A program made the translations under genes and the position numbers. A stretch of DNA of 64,000 nucleotides, taken from contig NZ_CP121695.1 in NCBI RefSeq assembly GCF_029761915.1, forward strand, positions 2,323,501-2,387,500, written 5' to 3'. The notes under the pieces were generated by a model. That model was given only the letters and a program-made list of their open reading frames with translations. It did no database searches and was not told the origin of the DNA. Source of the DNA: Bradyrhizobium sp. CB1650 (GTDB lineage: Bacteria; Pseudomonadota; Alphaproteobacteria; Rhizobiales; Xanthobacteraceae). Shown here one piece after another: positions 44,692 through 53,636 of the stretch (positions are counted from its first letter, which is position 1; each line of letters opens with the position of its first letter).

Positions 44692-45327
44692 TCACTTCCC
44701 GCGGTACGCCGCCAGAAACATCCGCGTTGCGCTGTCGATGACTTTAGCCATGCGTTCCTCCGACGGCGCGGGCGCGGCCTGGAAGATGAAGGGCAGGAAC
44801 AGCGAGGCCTTGCACAACTCCATGAATTGCGAGGCGGCGAGGTCGCAATCGTCGATCCTGAGATCGCCGGAGGCGACATGGGCCCTGAGATATTCGGCGA
44901 GCCGGTTGATGGTCTTGTCCAGCACGCGTGCGTAGTAGCGGCGGCCGACGTCGGGCATGCGCTCGGCGATCGCCATCACGGTCCGGATCGCCGATCCGCC
45001 GCCGGGTCGGCAGAGCAGGTGGATGTAGGCCGAGCCGAACTCCTTCAGCGTGGTCTCGACATCGCGGGCGGGATCGAAATTGAACACGACCTGACCGTGC
45101 TGCAGCGCCTCCTGTTCGAGGATTGCCTCGAACAACGCGCATTTGTCGGCGAAATAGACGTAGAGTGTGCCTTTGGAGACGGCGGCCGCCCGCGCAATCT
45201 CGCCCATGCTGGCGCCGTCGAAACCGAGATCCATGAACACCTTGCGGGCGCCATCCAGGATCTGGCGGCGCTTGGAGTTGTCCTCTTCGGAGACAAGACG
45301 CAGATGTTCGTGATCGATTGCAACCAT
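44692..45327 (-). CDS. TetR-family repressor of the EmrAB pump
   Basis: A 211-residue regulator from the ATG at 45327. N-terminal HTH: RRQILDGARKVFMDLGFDGA and SMGEIARAAAVSKGTLYVYF. The ligand-binding part (residues 70-211) is helical. The gene is divergent from the emrA/emrB pair and a palindromic operator lies between. An orthologous arrangement in Bradyrhizobium japonicum is the flavonoid-responsive FrrA system, so an isoflavonoid inducer is possible but not shown. Confidence 0.88.
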   Translation of the reverse strand: MVAIDHEHLRLVSEEDNSKRRQILDGARKVFMDLGFDGASMGEIARAAAVSKGTLYVYFADKCALFEAILEQEALQHGQVVFNFDPARDVETTLKEFGSAYIHLLCRPGGGSAIRTVMAIAERMPDVGRRYYARVLDKTINRLAEYLRAHVASGDLRIDDCDLAASQFMELCKASLFLPFIFQAAPAPSEERMAKVIDSATRMFLAAYRGK

Positions 45328-45426
45328 TGGTTTAGGGTCTCGAAAGGTTTGTCTCGGGGTCGTGGACCATGGATGCCCAAGCAAAGGATTCGCTAGTAGG
45401 ATCCCCTCCAGAGGGAACAATCTAGA

Positions 45427-45447
45427 TTGACCGAACGGTTCAGTCAA
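45427..45447 (+). promoter_or_regulatory. Palindromic TetR operator between tetR and emrA
   Basis: Arms TTGACCGAAC and GTTCAGTCAA flank a central G; one position per arm and the centre deviate from perfect symmetry. The left arm coincides with a -35-like TTGACC 16 bases before GATAGT (45449-45454), so binding would block the pump promoter. The spacing suits a TetR dimer. Confidence 0.8.
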
Positions 45448-45526
45448 TGATAGTGAGAATGGGCGAGAGGAGGCGGGCTGCCCGACGGCGCCATCCGGCT
45501 CGCGATTTGTTCATTGGGAGGCCTTT

Positions 45527-46864
45527 ATGGCCGCATCGAGAGACCAGGCTGCCCGTATCCTTCGCCAGGAACCGGCGGACCGATCGTCGGACCAAGCGCC
45601 GGAACTCGGTGGCGGGGAGGTCGCGACGGAGAAGTCGGCTGCGCTGGCCGAGCAGTTGCGCTCTCATGTGGCTGAGGAAGGCAAGCGCCACACCGTCGAG
45701 GTGCCGGAGACGCCCGTAACCGACAAGCCGGCTCCCAACGCACCCGCGCCGCAGGCCACGGGCAGCGCTCCCAAATCCGGCAAGCGCAAATTCGTCCTGA
45801 TGGGCGTCGGCATGCTGCTGGCGCTCGCGGCGGCGAGCTATGCGGGCTACTACACGCTGATCGGCCGCTTCTACGTCTCCACCGACGACGCCTATGTCCG
45901 CGCCAACAACACCATGCTGGGCGCGCGCGTCGCCGGTCACATCTCCTCGATCCTCGCCGGCGACAACACGCTGGTGCATGCGGGCGACACCGTCTTCCGC
46001 ATCGACGACGGCGACTACAAGATCGCGGTCGATGCCGCCGCCACCAAGATCGCGACCCAGCAGGCCACCATCGATCGCATCGGCCGCCAGGTCGCCGCGC
46101 TCGACAGCCAGGTCACGCAGGCCAAGGCACAGCTTGTCTCCGCCGAAGCCGGCCTCAAGCGCGCCGATCTCGATTATGAGCGCCAGCAGGCGCTGAGCAG
46201 CAAGGGCTTTGCCTCGCGCGCCACGTTCGAGACCTCCGAAGCCGGACGTGACCAGGGCGCCGCCGCGGTCAAGGCAGCGCAAGCCGCTTACGATGTGGCG
46301 ATCAGCAATGTCGACGTCGCCAAGGCCCAGCAGGCCGAGGCGCAGGCACAGCTCGCCGAGCTCAAGACCATGCTCGCCAAGGCCGAGCGTGACCTCGGCT
46401 TCACCTCGGTGCGTGCGCCGGTCGACGGCATCTTCTCCAACCGTCTCGTCAACATCGGCGACTTCGTCGCGGTCGGCCAGCGTCTCGGAAACATCGTGCC
46501 GCTCGACGACGTCTATATCGATGCCAATTTCAAGGAAACGCAGCTCAAGCGCATCCGTCCCGGCCAGCCGGTGACGATCAAGGTCGATGCCTACGGCATG
46601 CGTAAATTCAGCGGCGTCGTCGATAGCATCGCGGCGGGCGCGGGCTCGGTGTTCACGCTGCTGCCGCCGGACAACGCCACCGGCAACTTCACCAAGATCG
46701 TGCAGCGCGTGCCGGTCCGCATTCGCGTGCCGAAGTCGGTTGCCAGGCAGAACCTGCTTCGCGCCGGCATGTCGGTCTACGCGACCGTCGATACCAACAA
46801 GGGCGCGGCCGACGCCGACAGCGAGATCGATCTCGACGATCCCACCATGGTCCATCCGCAGTAG
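45527..46864 (+). CDS. emrA: EmrA-type membrane fusion protein
   Basis: A 445-residue periplasmic adaptor: a long N-terminal cytosolic stretch, one TM (GKRKFVLMGVGMLLALAAAS), the YVSTDDAYVRANNTMLGARVAGHIS start, a coiled coil (VAALDSQVTQAKAQLVSAEA ... AQAQLAELKTMLAKAERDL) and the barrel GFTSVRAPVDGIFSNRLVNI. It links the inner-membrane pump to an outer-membrane channel, which is not in the window. GGGAGG upstream of the ATG. Confidence 0.95.
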   Translation: MAASRDQAARILRQEPADRSSDQAPELGGGEVATEKSAALAEQLRSHVAEEGKRHTVEVPETPVTDKPAPNAPAPQATGSAPKSGKRKFVLMGVGMLLALAAASYAGYYTLIGRFYVSTDDAYVRANNTMLGARVAGHISSILAGDNTLVHAGDTVFRIDDGDYKIAVDAAATKIATQQATIDRIGRQVAALDSQVTQAKAQLVSAEAGLKRADLDYERQQALSSKGFASRATFETSEAGRDQGAAAVKAAQAAYDVAISNVDVAKAQQAEAQAQLAELKTMLAKAERDLGFTSVRAPVDGIFSNRLVNIGDFVAVGQRLGNIVPLDDVYIDANFKETQLKRIRPGQPVTIKVDAYGMRKFSGVVDSIAAGAGSVFTLLPPDNATGNFTKIVQRVPVRIRVPKSVARQNLLRAGMSVYATVDTNKGAADADSEIDLDDPTMVHPQ

Positions 46865-46889
46865 CGCATCAGGCTAGCGAGGCTCGACC

Positions 46890-48479
46890 ATGGCCAACGC
46901 CGCGACCGCATCACCTGCCACGATGACGAACCCCGCTTCGGAGCGCATCGCGCCGAAGCGGCTGTTCGCCTTCATCATCATGGTGTTCGGGATGTTCATG
47001 TCGATCCTGGACATCCAGATCGTCTCGGCGTCCCTCAGCGAGATCCAGGCCGGACTGTCGGCGAGCTCGAGCGAGGTCTCCTGGGTCCAGACCGCCTATC
47101 TGATCGCCGAAGTGATCGCGATCCCGCTGTCGGGATTCTTGTCGCGCGCGTTCGGCACGCGGCTGTTGTTTGCGATCTCGGCCGCCGGCTTCACCTTCTC
47201 GAGCCTGCTCTGCGGTTTCGCCAGCACGATCGAGGAGATGATCCTCTGGCGCGCGCTGCAGGGTTTTCTCGGCGCCGGCATGATCCCGACGGTGTTCGCT
47301 TCGGCCTACACCGTCTTCCCGCGATCCAAATTCCACATCGTCGGTCCCATCATCGGTCTGGTCGCGACACTGGCCCCCACCGTCGGACCGACGGTCGGCG
47401 GCGTCATCACCGACGCGATGTCGTGGCACTGGCTGTTCTTCATCAACGTCATTCCCGGCATCGGCATCACCATCGGCGTGCTGGCGCTGGTCGATTTCGA
47501 CGAGCCGCATTTCGAGCTGCTCGATCGCTTCGACTGGTGGGGCCTGATCTTCATGGCAGGCTTCCTCGGCACGCTGGAATATGTGCTGGAGGAAGGCCCG
47601 CAATACGAATGGCTCCAGGACACTTCGGTCGCGATCTGCGCCTGGATCTGTGCCATCTCGGCGATTGCCTTCTTCTGCCGTGTCTTCACGGCGGCCGAGC
47701 CGATCGTCAATCTGCGCACCTTCACCGACCGCAATTTCGCCGTCGGTTGCACGCTGCAATTCTGCATCGGCATCGGGCTCTACGGCCTGACCTACATCTA
47801 TCCGCGCTATCTCGCCGAGGTCCGCGGCTACAGCGCACTGATGATCGGTGAGACCATGTTCGTTTCCGGCATCACCATGTTCCTGGTGGCGCCGCTGGTC
47901 GGCCGGCTGATGGCGTCGCTCGACATGCGCTACATGGTCGCGTTCGGCCTGATCGTGTTCGCGATCGGCTCCTACCAGATGACCTGGATCACGCGCGAGT
48001 TCGACTTCTACGAGCTCCTGATACCGCAGATCCTGCGCGGCATCGGCATGATGTTCGCGATGGTGCCGACCAACAACATCGCGCTCGGCACACTGCCGCC
48101 GGACCGGGTGAAGAACGCCTCCGGACTGTTCAACCTGATGCGCAATCTCGGCGGCGCGGTCGGGCTCGCCGTCATCAACACCGTTCTCAACGACCGCACC
48201 GACCTGCACATCATGCGCCTGCAGGAGCGGGTGACCTGGGGCAACGCCACCGCGACCGAAACCCTGAACATGTTCATGCAGAAGTTTCAGGGGCTCGGGG
48301 ATTCCACCCTGATGGCGATGAAGCAGCTCAGCCAGCTCGTGCACCGCCAGGCCGTGGTGATGAGCTTTGGCGATGCCTTCTTCATCCTGACGCTGTTCTA
48401 TCTCGGCCTCAGCCTGCTGGTCACGCTGCTGAACAGGCCGGCTGCGCCGTTTGGCAGCGGCGGCGGCGACGCGCATTAG
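46890..48479 (+). CDS. emrB: DHA2-family (EmrB/QacA) 14-TM drug:proton antiporter
   Basis: A 529-residue MFS pump. Motif C-like segment LAPTVGPTVGG and the motif-A-like SGFLSRAFGTRLLF are present, together with LDIQIVSASLSEIQ in TM1, and 14 membrane segments can be counted. It follows emrA by 25 bases, so the two form one operon. Likely exports hydrophobic or phenolic compounds. Confidence 0.94.
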   Translation: MANAATASPATMTNPASERIAPKRLFAFIIMVFGMFMSILDIQIVSASLSEIQAGLSASSSEVSWVQTAYLIAEVIAIPLSGFLSRAFGTRLLFAISAAGFTFSSLLCGFASTIEEMILWRALQGFLGAGMIPTVFASAYTVFPRSKFHIVGPIIGLVATLAPTVGPTVGGVITDAMSWHWLFFINVIPGIGITIGVLALVDFDEPHFELLDRFDWWGLIFMAGFLGTLEYVLEEGPQYEWLQDTSVAICAWICAISAIAFFCRVFTAAEPIVNLRTFTDRNFAVGCTLQFCIGIGLYGLTYIYPRYLAEVRGYSALMIGETMFVSGITMFLVAPLVGRLMASLDMRYMVAFGLIVFAIGSYQMTWITREFDFYELLIPQILRGIGMMFAMVPTNNIALGTLPPDRVKNASGLFNLMRNLGGAVGLAVINTVLNDRTDLHIMRLQERVTWGNATATETLNMFMQKFQGLGDSTLMAMKQLSQLVHRQAVVMSFGDAFFILTLFYLGLSLLVTLLNRPAAPFGSGGGDAH

Positions 48480-48510
48480 CCTCGCATTGCTCTTACAACG
48501 CTCTCGGTGC

Positions 48511-48676
48511 CATCGCCCGAATTGATCGGGCGATCCAGTACGCCGCGGCAGATCGAGGGACGTCGGGCGTCTCTGGAATACTGGATGCCCCGCCTGCCGC
48601 CTACGCTCAAGCTTCGGCGCCCCCTAGACCGAAGCCCCGGCGAAGCCTTGGCGTAGCCCGGTCGCGGGGCATGACA
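48511..48676. repeat. Palindromic intergenic repeat, CTGTCATGCCCCGC family, copy 2
   Basis: CATCGCCCGAATTGATCGGG ... GATCCAGTACGCCGCGG at the left, and GGAATACTGGATGCCCCGCC ... GCGGGGCATGACA at the right. Homologous to 11062-11184 in reverse order. Confidence 0.78.
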
Positions 48677-48745
48677 ATGGAAATCAGGTCGGCGGCGAGG
48701 CGCATTAAATTTGCAACACTCGCGCGTGATCTCGCGCGAGCCGTG

Positions 48746-48774
48746 TTGCAAACCGAAAGCGACGCATCTATAAA
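48746..48774 (+). promoter_or_regulatory. Strong housekeeping-type promoter
   Basis: TTGCAA (48746-48751) and TATAAA (48769-48774) at exactly 17 bases, closer to the sigma-70 consensus than most promoters in this window. It lies 36 bases before the small ORF at 48810. Confidence 0.7.
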
Positions 48775-48809
48775 GTGCGCCTCATCAATCGAACCAGGGA
48801 GAGATTTGC

Positions 48810-48884
48810 ATGATTTCGTCGCATTCGCAGATCGCACGCCCGCGCTCGATGATGTTCTGGCTCGGTGTGTGTTCGGCCGCTTAG
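48810..48884 (+). CDS. 24-residue ORF behind a strong promoter
   Basis: ATG at 48810 after AGGGAGAG, reading MISSHSQIARPRSMMFWLGV then CSAA, stop TAG at 48882. In another frame, from about 48886, the sequence LEAISASFDWAKVSTK runs on for about 35 residues to a stop at 48988, so the ORF may be a frameshifted small gene. Good expression signals but unknown product. The flanks 48480-48745 and 48989-49063 hold repeats and nothing else. Confidence 0.45.
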   Translation: MISSHSQIARPRSMMFWLGVCSAA

Positions 48885-49063
48885 AGGCCATTTCCGCCAG
48901 CTTCGATTGGGCCAAGGTTTCGACCAAGCGTCCCGATCGCTCCGCTTCCCAAATCCTGACTTTCCAAGTCAAAGCCAAACTTGAGTGACGCCGTTTCGGC
49001 CTTCGTGGCCGGCATGCGTCCATCGATGGAGCCGGCCCGCGGTACGAGCGGCCGGATGATGCC

Positions 49064-50866
49064 ATGACTGCTCTGTCAAGAAAGCCTGCGGCCATTCGCG
49101 TGGTGCTGCCCTTCGTGTTCCGGCACTGGCTGAAGCAGCCGGGACGCGGCCTCGTCGTGGCCGGTGGACTGTTGGGTGCGACCATCGCCGACCTGTTCAT
49201 GCCGGTATTCTCGGGGCATCTGGTCGATGCGTTGACGCGCGGCCCGTCCGATCCCGACGCGCGCCATGCGGCACTCGTCGCGTTCGGCGCGATCGTGGCA
49301 CTCGGTGCGGCCTCGATGGTGCTGCGACTGACCGGCCTGCGGGCGATCGTGCCGTTCACGCTCAAGATCATGTCCGATGTCGCGCAGGACACCTTCATGC
49401 GCGTGCAGCGCTTCTCGACCGATTGGCACGCCAACTCCTTTGCCGGCTCCACGGTGCGCAAGATCACCCGCGGCATGTGGGCGCTCGACCTGTTGAACGA
49501 CACCATCCTGTTGGCGCTGGCGCCCTCGCTGCTGGTGCTGATCGGATCGATGATCCTGCTCGGGGTGCATTGGACCTCGCTCGGCGCGGTGATCGCGCTG
49601 GGCGCGGCGCTCTATGTCGCGATGACAGTGCTGTTCTCGACGCGCTACATCGCGCCGGCCGCGCGCGTCTCGAACGCCTGGGACACCAAGGTCGGCGGCA
49701 CGCTGGCCGACGCACTGACATGCAATGCGGTGGTGAAGTCCTTCGGCGCCGAGGCGCGCGAGGATGCGCGGCTCGCCCGCGTCATCAACCGCTGGCGCGT
49801 GCGCGTACGGCGGACCTGGCTGCGTTACAACTACACCGCGCTGTCGCAGCTTTCGCTGCTGCTATGCCTGCGCGGGTCGGTGATCGGCGGTTCGGTGCTG
49901 CTGTGGATGGCGGGGCGCGCTTCGCCCGGTGACGTCACCTATGTGCTGACGAGCTACTACGTCATCCACGCCTATTTGCGCGACGTCGGCATGCATATCA
50001 ACAACCTCCAGCGTTCGGTCAACGACATGGAGGAGCTGGTCGCCATTCACGACGAGCCGGTCGGCATCGCGGATGCCACTAGCGCGCGGCCGATTGTGAT
50101 CGAGGGCGGCGAGATCGTGTTCGACGACGTCACGTTCCACTATGGCGGTCATCGCGCGCCGCTGTACGACGGCTTGTCGGTGACGATCCGCGCCGGCGAA
50201 CGGGTCGGCCTCGTCGGCCGCTCCGGCTCCGGCAAGACGACCTTCGTCAAGCTGGTGCAGCGGCTCTACGACGTCACCGGTGGGAGCGTGCTGATCGACG
50301 GCCAGGACATCGCGCTCGCCACGCAGCAATCGCTGCGCAGCCAGATCGCGATCGTGCAGCAGGACCCGATCCTGTTTCATCGCTCGCTCGCCGAGAACAT
50401 TGCCTATGGCCGGCCCGGCGCCAGCATGGAGGCGATCGAGCAGGCGGCGCGGCTTGCGAACGCGCACGACTTCATCCTGCGCCTGCCCAAGGGTTACGGC
50501 ACGCTGGTCGGCGAGCGCGGCGTGAAACTGTCGGGCGGCGAACGGCAGCGCGTGGCGCTGGCGCGTGCCTTCCTGGCCGACGCGCCGGTGCTGATCCTGG
50601 ACGAGGCGACCTCCAGCCTCGATTCGGAATCGGAGGGGCTGATCCAGCAGGCGATGGAGCGGCTGATGAAGGGCCGCACCTCGATCGTGATCGCGCACCG
50701 CCTGTCGACGGTGCGCGGCCTCGATCGCATCCTGGTGTTCGACCGCGGCGACATCGTCGAGCAGGGCACGCATGCGCTGCTCGCAGGCAAGCCGGGCGGC
50801 ATCTATCGCGGGCTGTTCGAGCGCCAGGTGACCGAGTTCGGCCGCATGATCTCGGCGGCGGAGTAA
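49064..50866 (+). CDS. ABC exporter, fused membrane and ATPase domains
   Basis: A 600-residue half transporter: six TM segments in residues 1-330 and a nucleotide-binding domain with Walker A GRSGSGKTTF, signature LSGGERQRV, Walker B VLILDEATSSLD and switch IAHRLS. Like MsbA-type exporters it should work as a homodimer. The substrate is unknown. A 12-bp stem-loop stands just after the stop. Confidence 0.93.
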   Translation: MTALSRKPAAIRVVLPFVFRHWLKQPGRGLVVAGGLLGATIADLFMPVFSGHLVDALTRGPSDPDARHAALVAFGAIVALGAASMVLRLTGLRAIVPFTLKIMSDVAQDTFMRVQRFSTDWHANSFAGSTVRKITRGMWALDLLNDTILLALAPSLLVLIGSMILLGVHWTSLGAVIALGAALYVAMTVLFSTRYIAPAARVSNAWDTKVGGTLADALTCNAVVKSFGAEAREDARLARVINRWRVRVRRTWLRYNYTALSQLSLLLCLRGSVIGGSVLLWMAGRASPGDVTYVLTSYYVIHAYLRDVGMHINNLQRSVNDMEELVAIHDEPVGIADATSARPIVIEGGEIVFDDVTFHYGGHRAPLYDGLSVTIRAGERVGLVGRSGSGKTTFVKLVQRLYDVTGGSVLIDGQDIALATQQSLRSQIAIVQQDPILFHRSLAENIAYGRPGASMEAIEQAARLANAHDFILRLPKGYGTLVGERGVKLSGGERQRVALARAFLADAPVLILDEATSSLDSESEGLIQQAMERLMKGRTSIVIAHRLSTVRGLDRILVFDRGDIVEQGTHALLAGKPGGIYRGLFERQVTEFGRMISAAE

Positions 50867-50876
50867 GCCCTGCGTC

Positions 50877-50907
50877 CACCCACGGCTCTGGTGCGGAGCC
50901 GTGGGTG
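50877..50907. terminator. Stem-loop between convergent ABC exporter and TauE genes
   Basis: Perfect 12-bp stem (50877-50888 with 50896-50907), 7-base loop, no clear U tract on either strand. It could stop transcription of both converging genes. Confidence 0.6.
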
Positions 50908-50935
50908 TCGTGACAGTCGCAATGCGAAGGCAAAG

Positions 50936-51682
50936 CTAATGGGCACCAACGCTGTTCCAGACGAGAGCGACGCCGGACAGGAACAGCAGGGCGAGCACGA
51001 CATCGCCAAAATGCTTGTCGCTGAGCGCGTGATAGACGCGTGCGCCGGCCCATGCGCCGACGAGCGTGCCGGGAAACGCGATCAGCGCGAGCCAGATCAC
51101 CTTCAGCGCGACGAGGCCCGAGGCCGTCTGCACCGCCAGCGCGGTTGCAAGCACCGTGAAATTGAAGAGCTGGAAGATGCCGCGCCGCTCGTGCTTGTTC
51201 CAGCCGCGCAAATTGGCCCACAGGATCGGCAGCGGTCCCGACAGGCCGGCGAGGCCGCCCAGGATGCCGCCGGCAAAGCCGATCGCGCCGTCGGCGATGC
51301 GGCCGCCGAACTTGATGGCGAGCGGCGTCTTGTTCAGATACAGCGCGGTTGGAAAGATCAGGAGCAGGATGCCGACGCTCAGCTTGAACACTTTGGGATC
51401 GGCGGAGGCGACCATCATCGTCCCCAGCGGCACGCCGGCGAGCCCGCCGATCAGGAACGGCCAGACCAGCGAGAGATCAAAACTCTTCCACATCGACGGC
51501 AGCGTCGAGGTCTGCGCAATCACCGAGCAGATCAGGACCAGCGGCACGGCGAGCGAAGGCGGCAGGACGTAGAGCCAGATGCCGAGCGCCATCAGCGCCG
51601 TGCCGAATCCGGCCAGTCCCGAGACGAAGCCGCCGGCCAGCGCGCCGAACAGCAGCAGCGCATAGGTGAGCGTTTCCAACAC
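50936..51682 (-). CDS. TauE/SafE-family sulfite/anion exporter
   Basis: A 248-residue inner-membrane protein with about eight membrane segments. The TauE repeat is seen as GALAGGFVSGLAGFGTALM in the first half and GAIGFAGGILGGLAGLSGPL in the second. Family members export sulfite or organic acids; no sulfonate genes are next to it. Confidence 0.9.
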   Translation of the reverse strand: MLETLTYALLLFGALAGGFVSGLAGFGTALMALGIWLYVLPPSLAVPLVLICSVIAQTSTLPSMWKSFDLSLVWPFLIGGLAGVPLGTMMVASADPKVFKLSVGILLLIFPTALYLNKTPLAIKFGGRIADGAIGFAGGILGGLAGLSGPLPILWANLRGWNKHERRGIFQLFNFTVLATALAVQTASGLVALKVIWLALIAFPGTLVGAWAGARVYHALSDKHFGDVVLALLFLSGVALVWNSVGAH

Positions 51683-51910
51683 ATTTTCCTTGTCGCAACG
51701 GGCGATCCCGAACTCTTGATCGCCATCCCCCGCATAGCACGGGTGCGGCCGTAGAGGTCAATTCCATACCGCACGCAAGCGTGATCCCCGACGGCCGGGC
51801 TTTCGCGACAGACCTGCCTACATGATGGCCGTACTTCAATTCGGCGGACCCGCCCGACGCCACCGTGCGCTCCGATTGGCCAGTCCCGAACGAGATGATG
51901 GAGAATGACC

Positions 51911-52174
51911 ATGACTCGCACGAAAATTGCCGTCGCGGCCGCGCTGTTATCGGCAGCGGCGCTGATGCCGACATTGGCGCAGGCCCAGTTCTCGGAGCCC
52001 GCGGCCTATCAGGCCGCCCATCCCGATCGCGACGTGCTCAATGGCGGGCAGCTCACGCCCGCTGGCAGAGCGGCGCGCGGCGAGCCCGGCATACCGGCCG
52101 ATGCCTACGCATCGCAGGTCTATCCGCCGGCGGGCGCTCCAGTCGTCCATCCCCGCCATCGTCGTCACCATTGA
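51911..52174 (+). CDS. Small secreted His-tailed protein
   Basis: An 87-residue exported protein started at the ATG at 51911 (GGAGA at proper spacing; an ATG two codons earlier is also in frame). Signal peptide KIAVAAALLSAAALMPTLAQA; the mature part is short, Pro/Ala-rich and ends in HPRHRRHH, which might bind metal. No function recognised. It is convergent with the MocR gene. Confidence 0.65.
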   Translation: MTRTKIAVAAALLSAAALMPTLAQAQFSEPAAYQAAHPDRDVLNGGQLTPAGRAARGEPGIPADAYASQVYPPAGAPVVHPRHRRHH

Positions 52175-52181
52175 TCGCTTA

Positions 52182-53558
52182 CTAGACGATCTGTCTGATC
52201 TCGGCGGGCTTGTGCAGCGCGCCGATCAGGATGCGCAGCGCTTCCGTCAATTCCGATCTGTTGCGCGCGGCGCCGAGCGAGACGCGTGCCGCGTGCGGCG
52301 GCGTTCCGCCAACGACGAAAGCGTCGCTGGCGATGACGGCGAGCCCGTTGCGCAGCAGATGGGCGGTGACGTCGAGCCGATCGCGGCCCTCAGGCAATCG
52401 CAGCCAGAGATGGTGAGCGGCGGGCTTGGCCAGGAACTGAAAGCCTTTCAGCGCGCGCTGCGCGAGCTGTTGCCGGCCGATCGCCTCGTTGCGGATGGCG
52501 GTAATGATGCGGTCGGCGATGCCGCTCTCGAGCCAGTGCGTCACCAGCGCGACCATCAGCGGCGCCGGCATCTGCACGGTCGCCTGCAAACGGCTGCGCA
52601 TCGCCTGCTGTGCTCCGCTGCCGGGCGTCATCAGAAAGGCCACGCGCAGCGCCGGTGCGATGCATTTCGACAGCGTGGTTGCGAGATACGTCCGCTCCGG
52701 AATGAGGTTCGCGATCGGCGATGCTGATCGATCCAGCAGCCCGTAGGCATCGTCCTCGATCAGGACCGTGTCGGCATCGCGAATGATCCTGGCGATCGCA
52801 TTGCGCCGCTCATCGCTGAGCGTTGCAGTGGTTGGATTGTGCAGCGTCGGAATGAGGTAGACGGCCTTCGGCTTGTGTGCGCGACAGGCTTTTGCAAGAG
52901 CATCAGGAAGAATGCCGCCTTCATCCATCGTCACGCCGACCAGCCTCACGCCGAGTTGGGCCGCGGCCGCCTTGATGCCGGGGAAAGTGAGCGCCTCCGT
53001 CAGCACCACGTCGCCGGGCCGCGCGAGATGAGCGAGCAGATTGAACAGAACGGTCTGCGCGCCCGGAAAGATCACGAGCCGGTCGGCATGCGCATGCGGA
53101 ACACGAGCGCGCATCCATCTCGCGGCGACCTCGCGTTCGTGCGCACTGCCGCCGGGCGGCTGGTAGTTCAGGAATGCGGTCAGCCCCGATTGCTGGCGAA
53201 TCGCCTCCAGGCCTGCGATGATGCGCTCGTCGAGCTGCGCTTCCAGCGGGTGCGGCGGCACGTTCATCGACAGGTCGATGGCGACCGGATGCGGCAGATC
53301 GATCGCGCGGCGCGCGCTGGTCTCCGACACGAACGAGCCCTGTCCGACCCGGGCTTCGAGAATTCCGCGGCGCCGCGCCTCGGTATAGGCGCGCGTCACC
53401 GTGGTGAGATCGATGTCGAGCGCCTTGGCGAGCGCGCGCTGCGTCGGCAGTTGCTGGCCGCGGACCAGCCGCCCCGCGGCGATGTCGGCCTCCATGGCAT
53501 CGACGATGCGCTGGTAACGCGGCCCGCTCAGCTCCGCGATTGTAGGGATCCAATCCAT
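52182..53558 (-). CDS. MocR/PdxR-type regulator (GntR HTH fused to aminotransferase)
   Basis: A 458-residue protein. A GntR winged helix (residues 1-80; GRLVRGQQLPTQRALAKALD and TTVTRAYTEARRRGILEARV) is joined to a type I aminotransferase-like domain (NYQPPGGSAHEREVAARWM, LIPTLHNPTTATLSDERR, IEDDAYGLLDR, PLP-Lys in TTLSKCIAPALR). Such regulators sense PLP or an amino compound. It is divergent from the DUF983 gene and the intergenic region holds a direct repeat. Confidence 0.92.
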   Translation of the reverse strand: MDWIPTIAELSGPRYQRIVDAMEADIAAGRLVRGQQLPTQRALAKALDIDLTTVTRAYTEARRRGILEARVGQGSFVSETSARRAIDLPHPVAIDLSMNVPPHPLEAQLDERIIAGLEAIRQQSGLTAFLNYQPPGGSAHEREVAARWMRARVPHAHADRLVIFPGAQTVLFNLLAHLARPGDVVLTEALTFPGIKAAAAQLGVRLVGVTMDEGGILPDALAKACRAHKPKAVYLIPTLHNPTTATLSDERRNAIARIIRDADTVLIEDDAYGLLDRSASPIANLIPERTYLATTLSKCIAPALRVAFLMTPGSGAQQAMRSRLQATVQMPAPLMVALVTHWLESGIADRIITAIRNEAIGRQQLAQRALKGFQFLAKPAAHHLWLRLPEGRDRLDVTAHLLRNGLAVIASDAFVVGGTPPHAARVSLGAARNRSELTEALRILIGALHKPAEIRQIV

Positions 53559-53582
53559 GCAAATTCGCCCATATTCTTTGGA

Positions 53583-53612
53583 TGTATGGATGCAAGATAC
53601 TATTGTATGGAT
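53583..53612 (+). promoter_or_regulatory. Direct-repeat operator between MocR and DUF983 genes
   Basis: TGTATGGAT occurs at 53583-53591 and again at 53604-53612, start-to-start 21 bases, two helical turns. MocR regulators typically bind direct repeats. A near inverse copy, ATCCATGCA, overlaps the MocR start codon (53553-53561). Confidence 0.7.
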
Positions 53613-53636
53613 CGTCAGATCAAAAGAGGTGCGGTC

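Noticed and set aside
42949-45327. Complete lanthipeptide biosynthetic cluster
   Set aside because: No dehydratase, leader-containing precursor, protease or exporter adjacent; the EmrAB pump is under its own TetR.
46911-48476. Long minus-strand frame opposite emrB (over 500 codons)
   Set aside because: Composition (Arg, His, Asp, Gln rich) and lack of membrane segments or motifs mark it as the shadow of emrB.
48671-48988. Frame of about 105 codons including LEAISASFDWAKV
   Set aside because: Its upstream half is in repeat sequence and the good initiation site is in another frame (48810); I kept only the possible frameshift idea.
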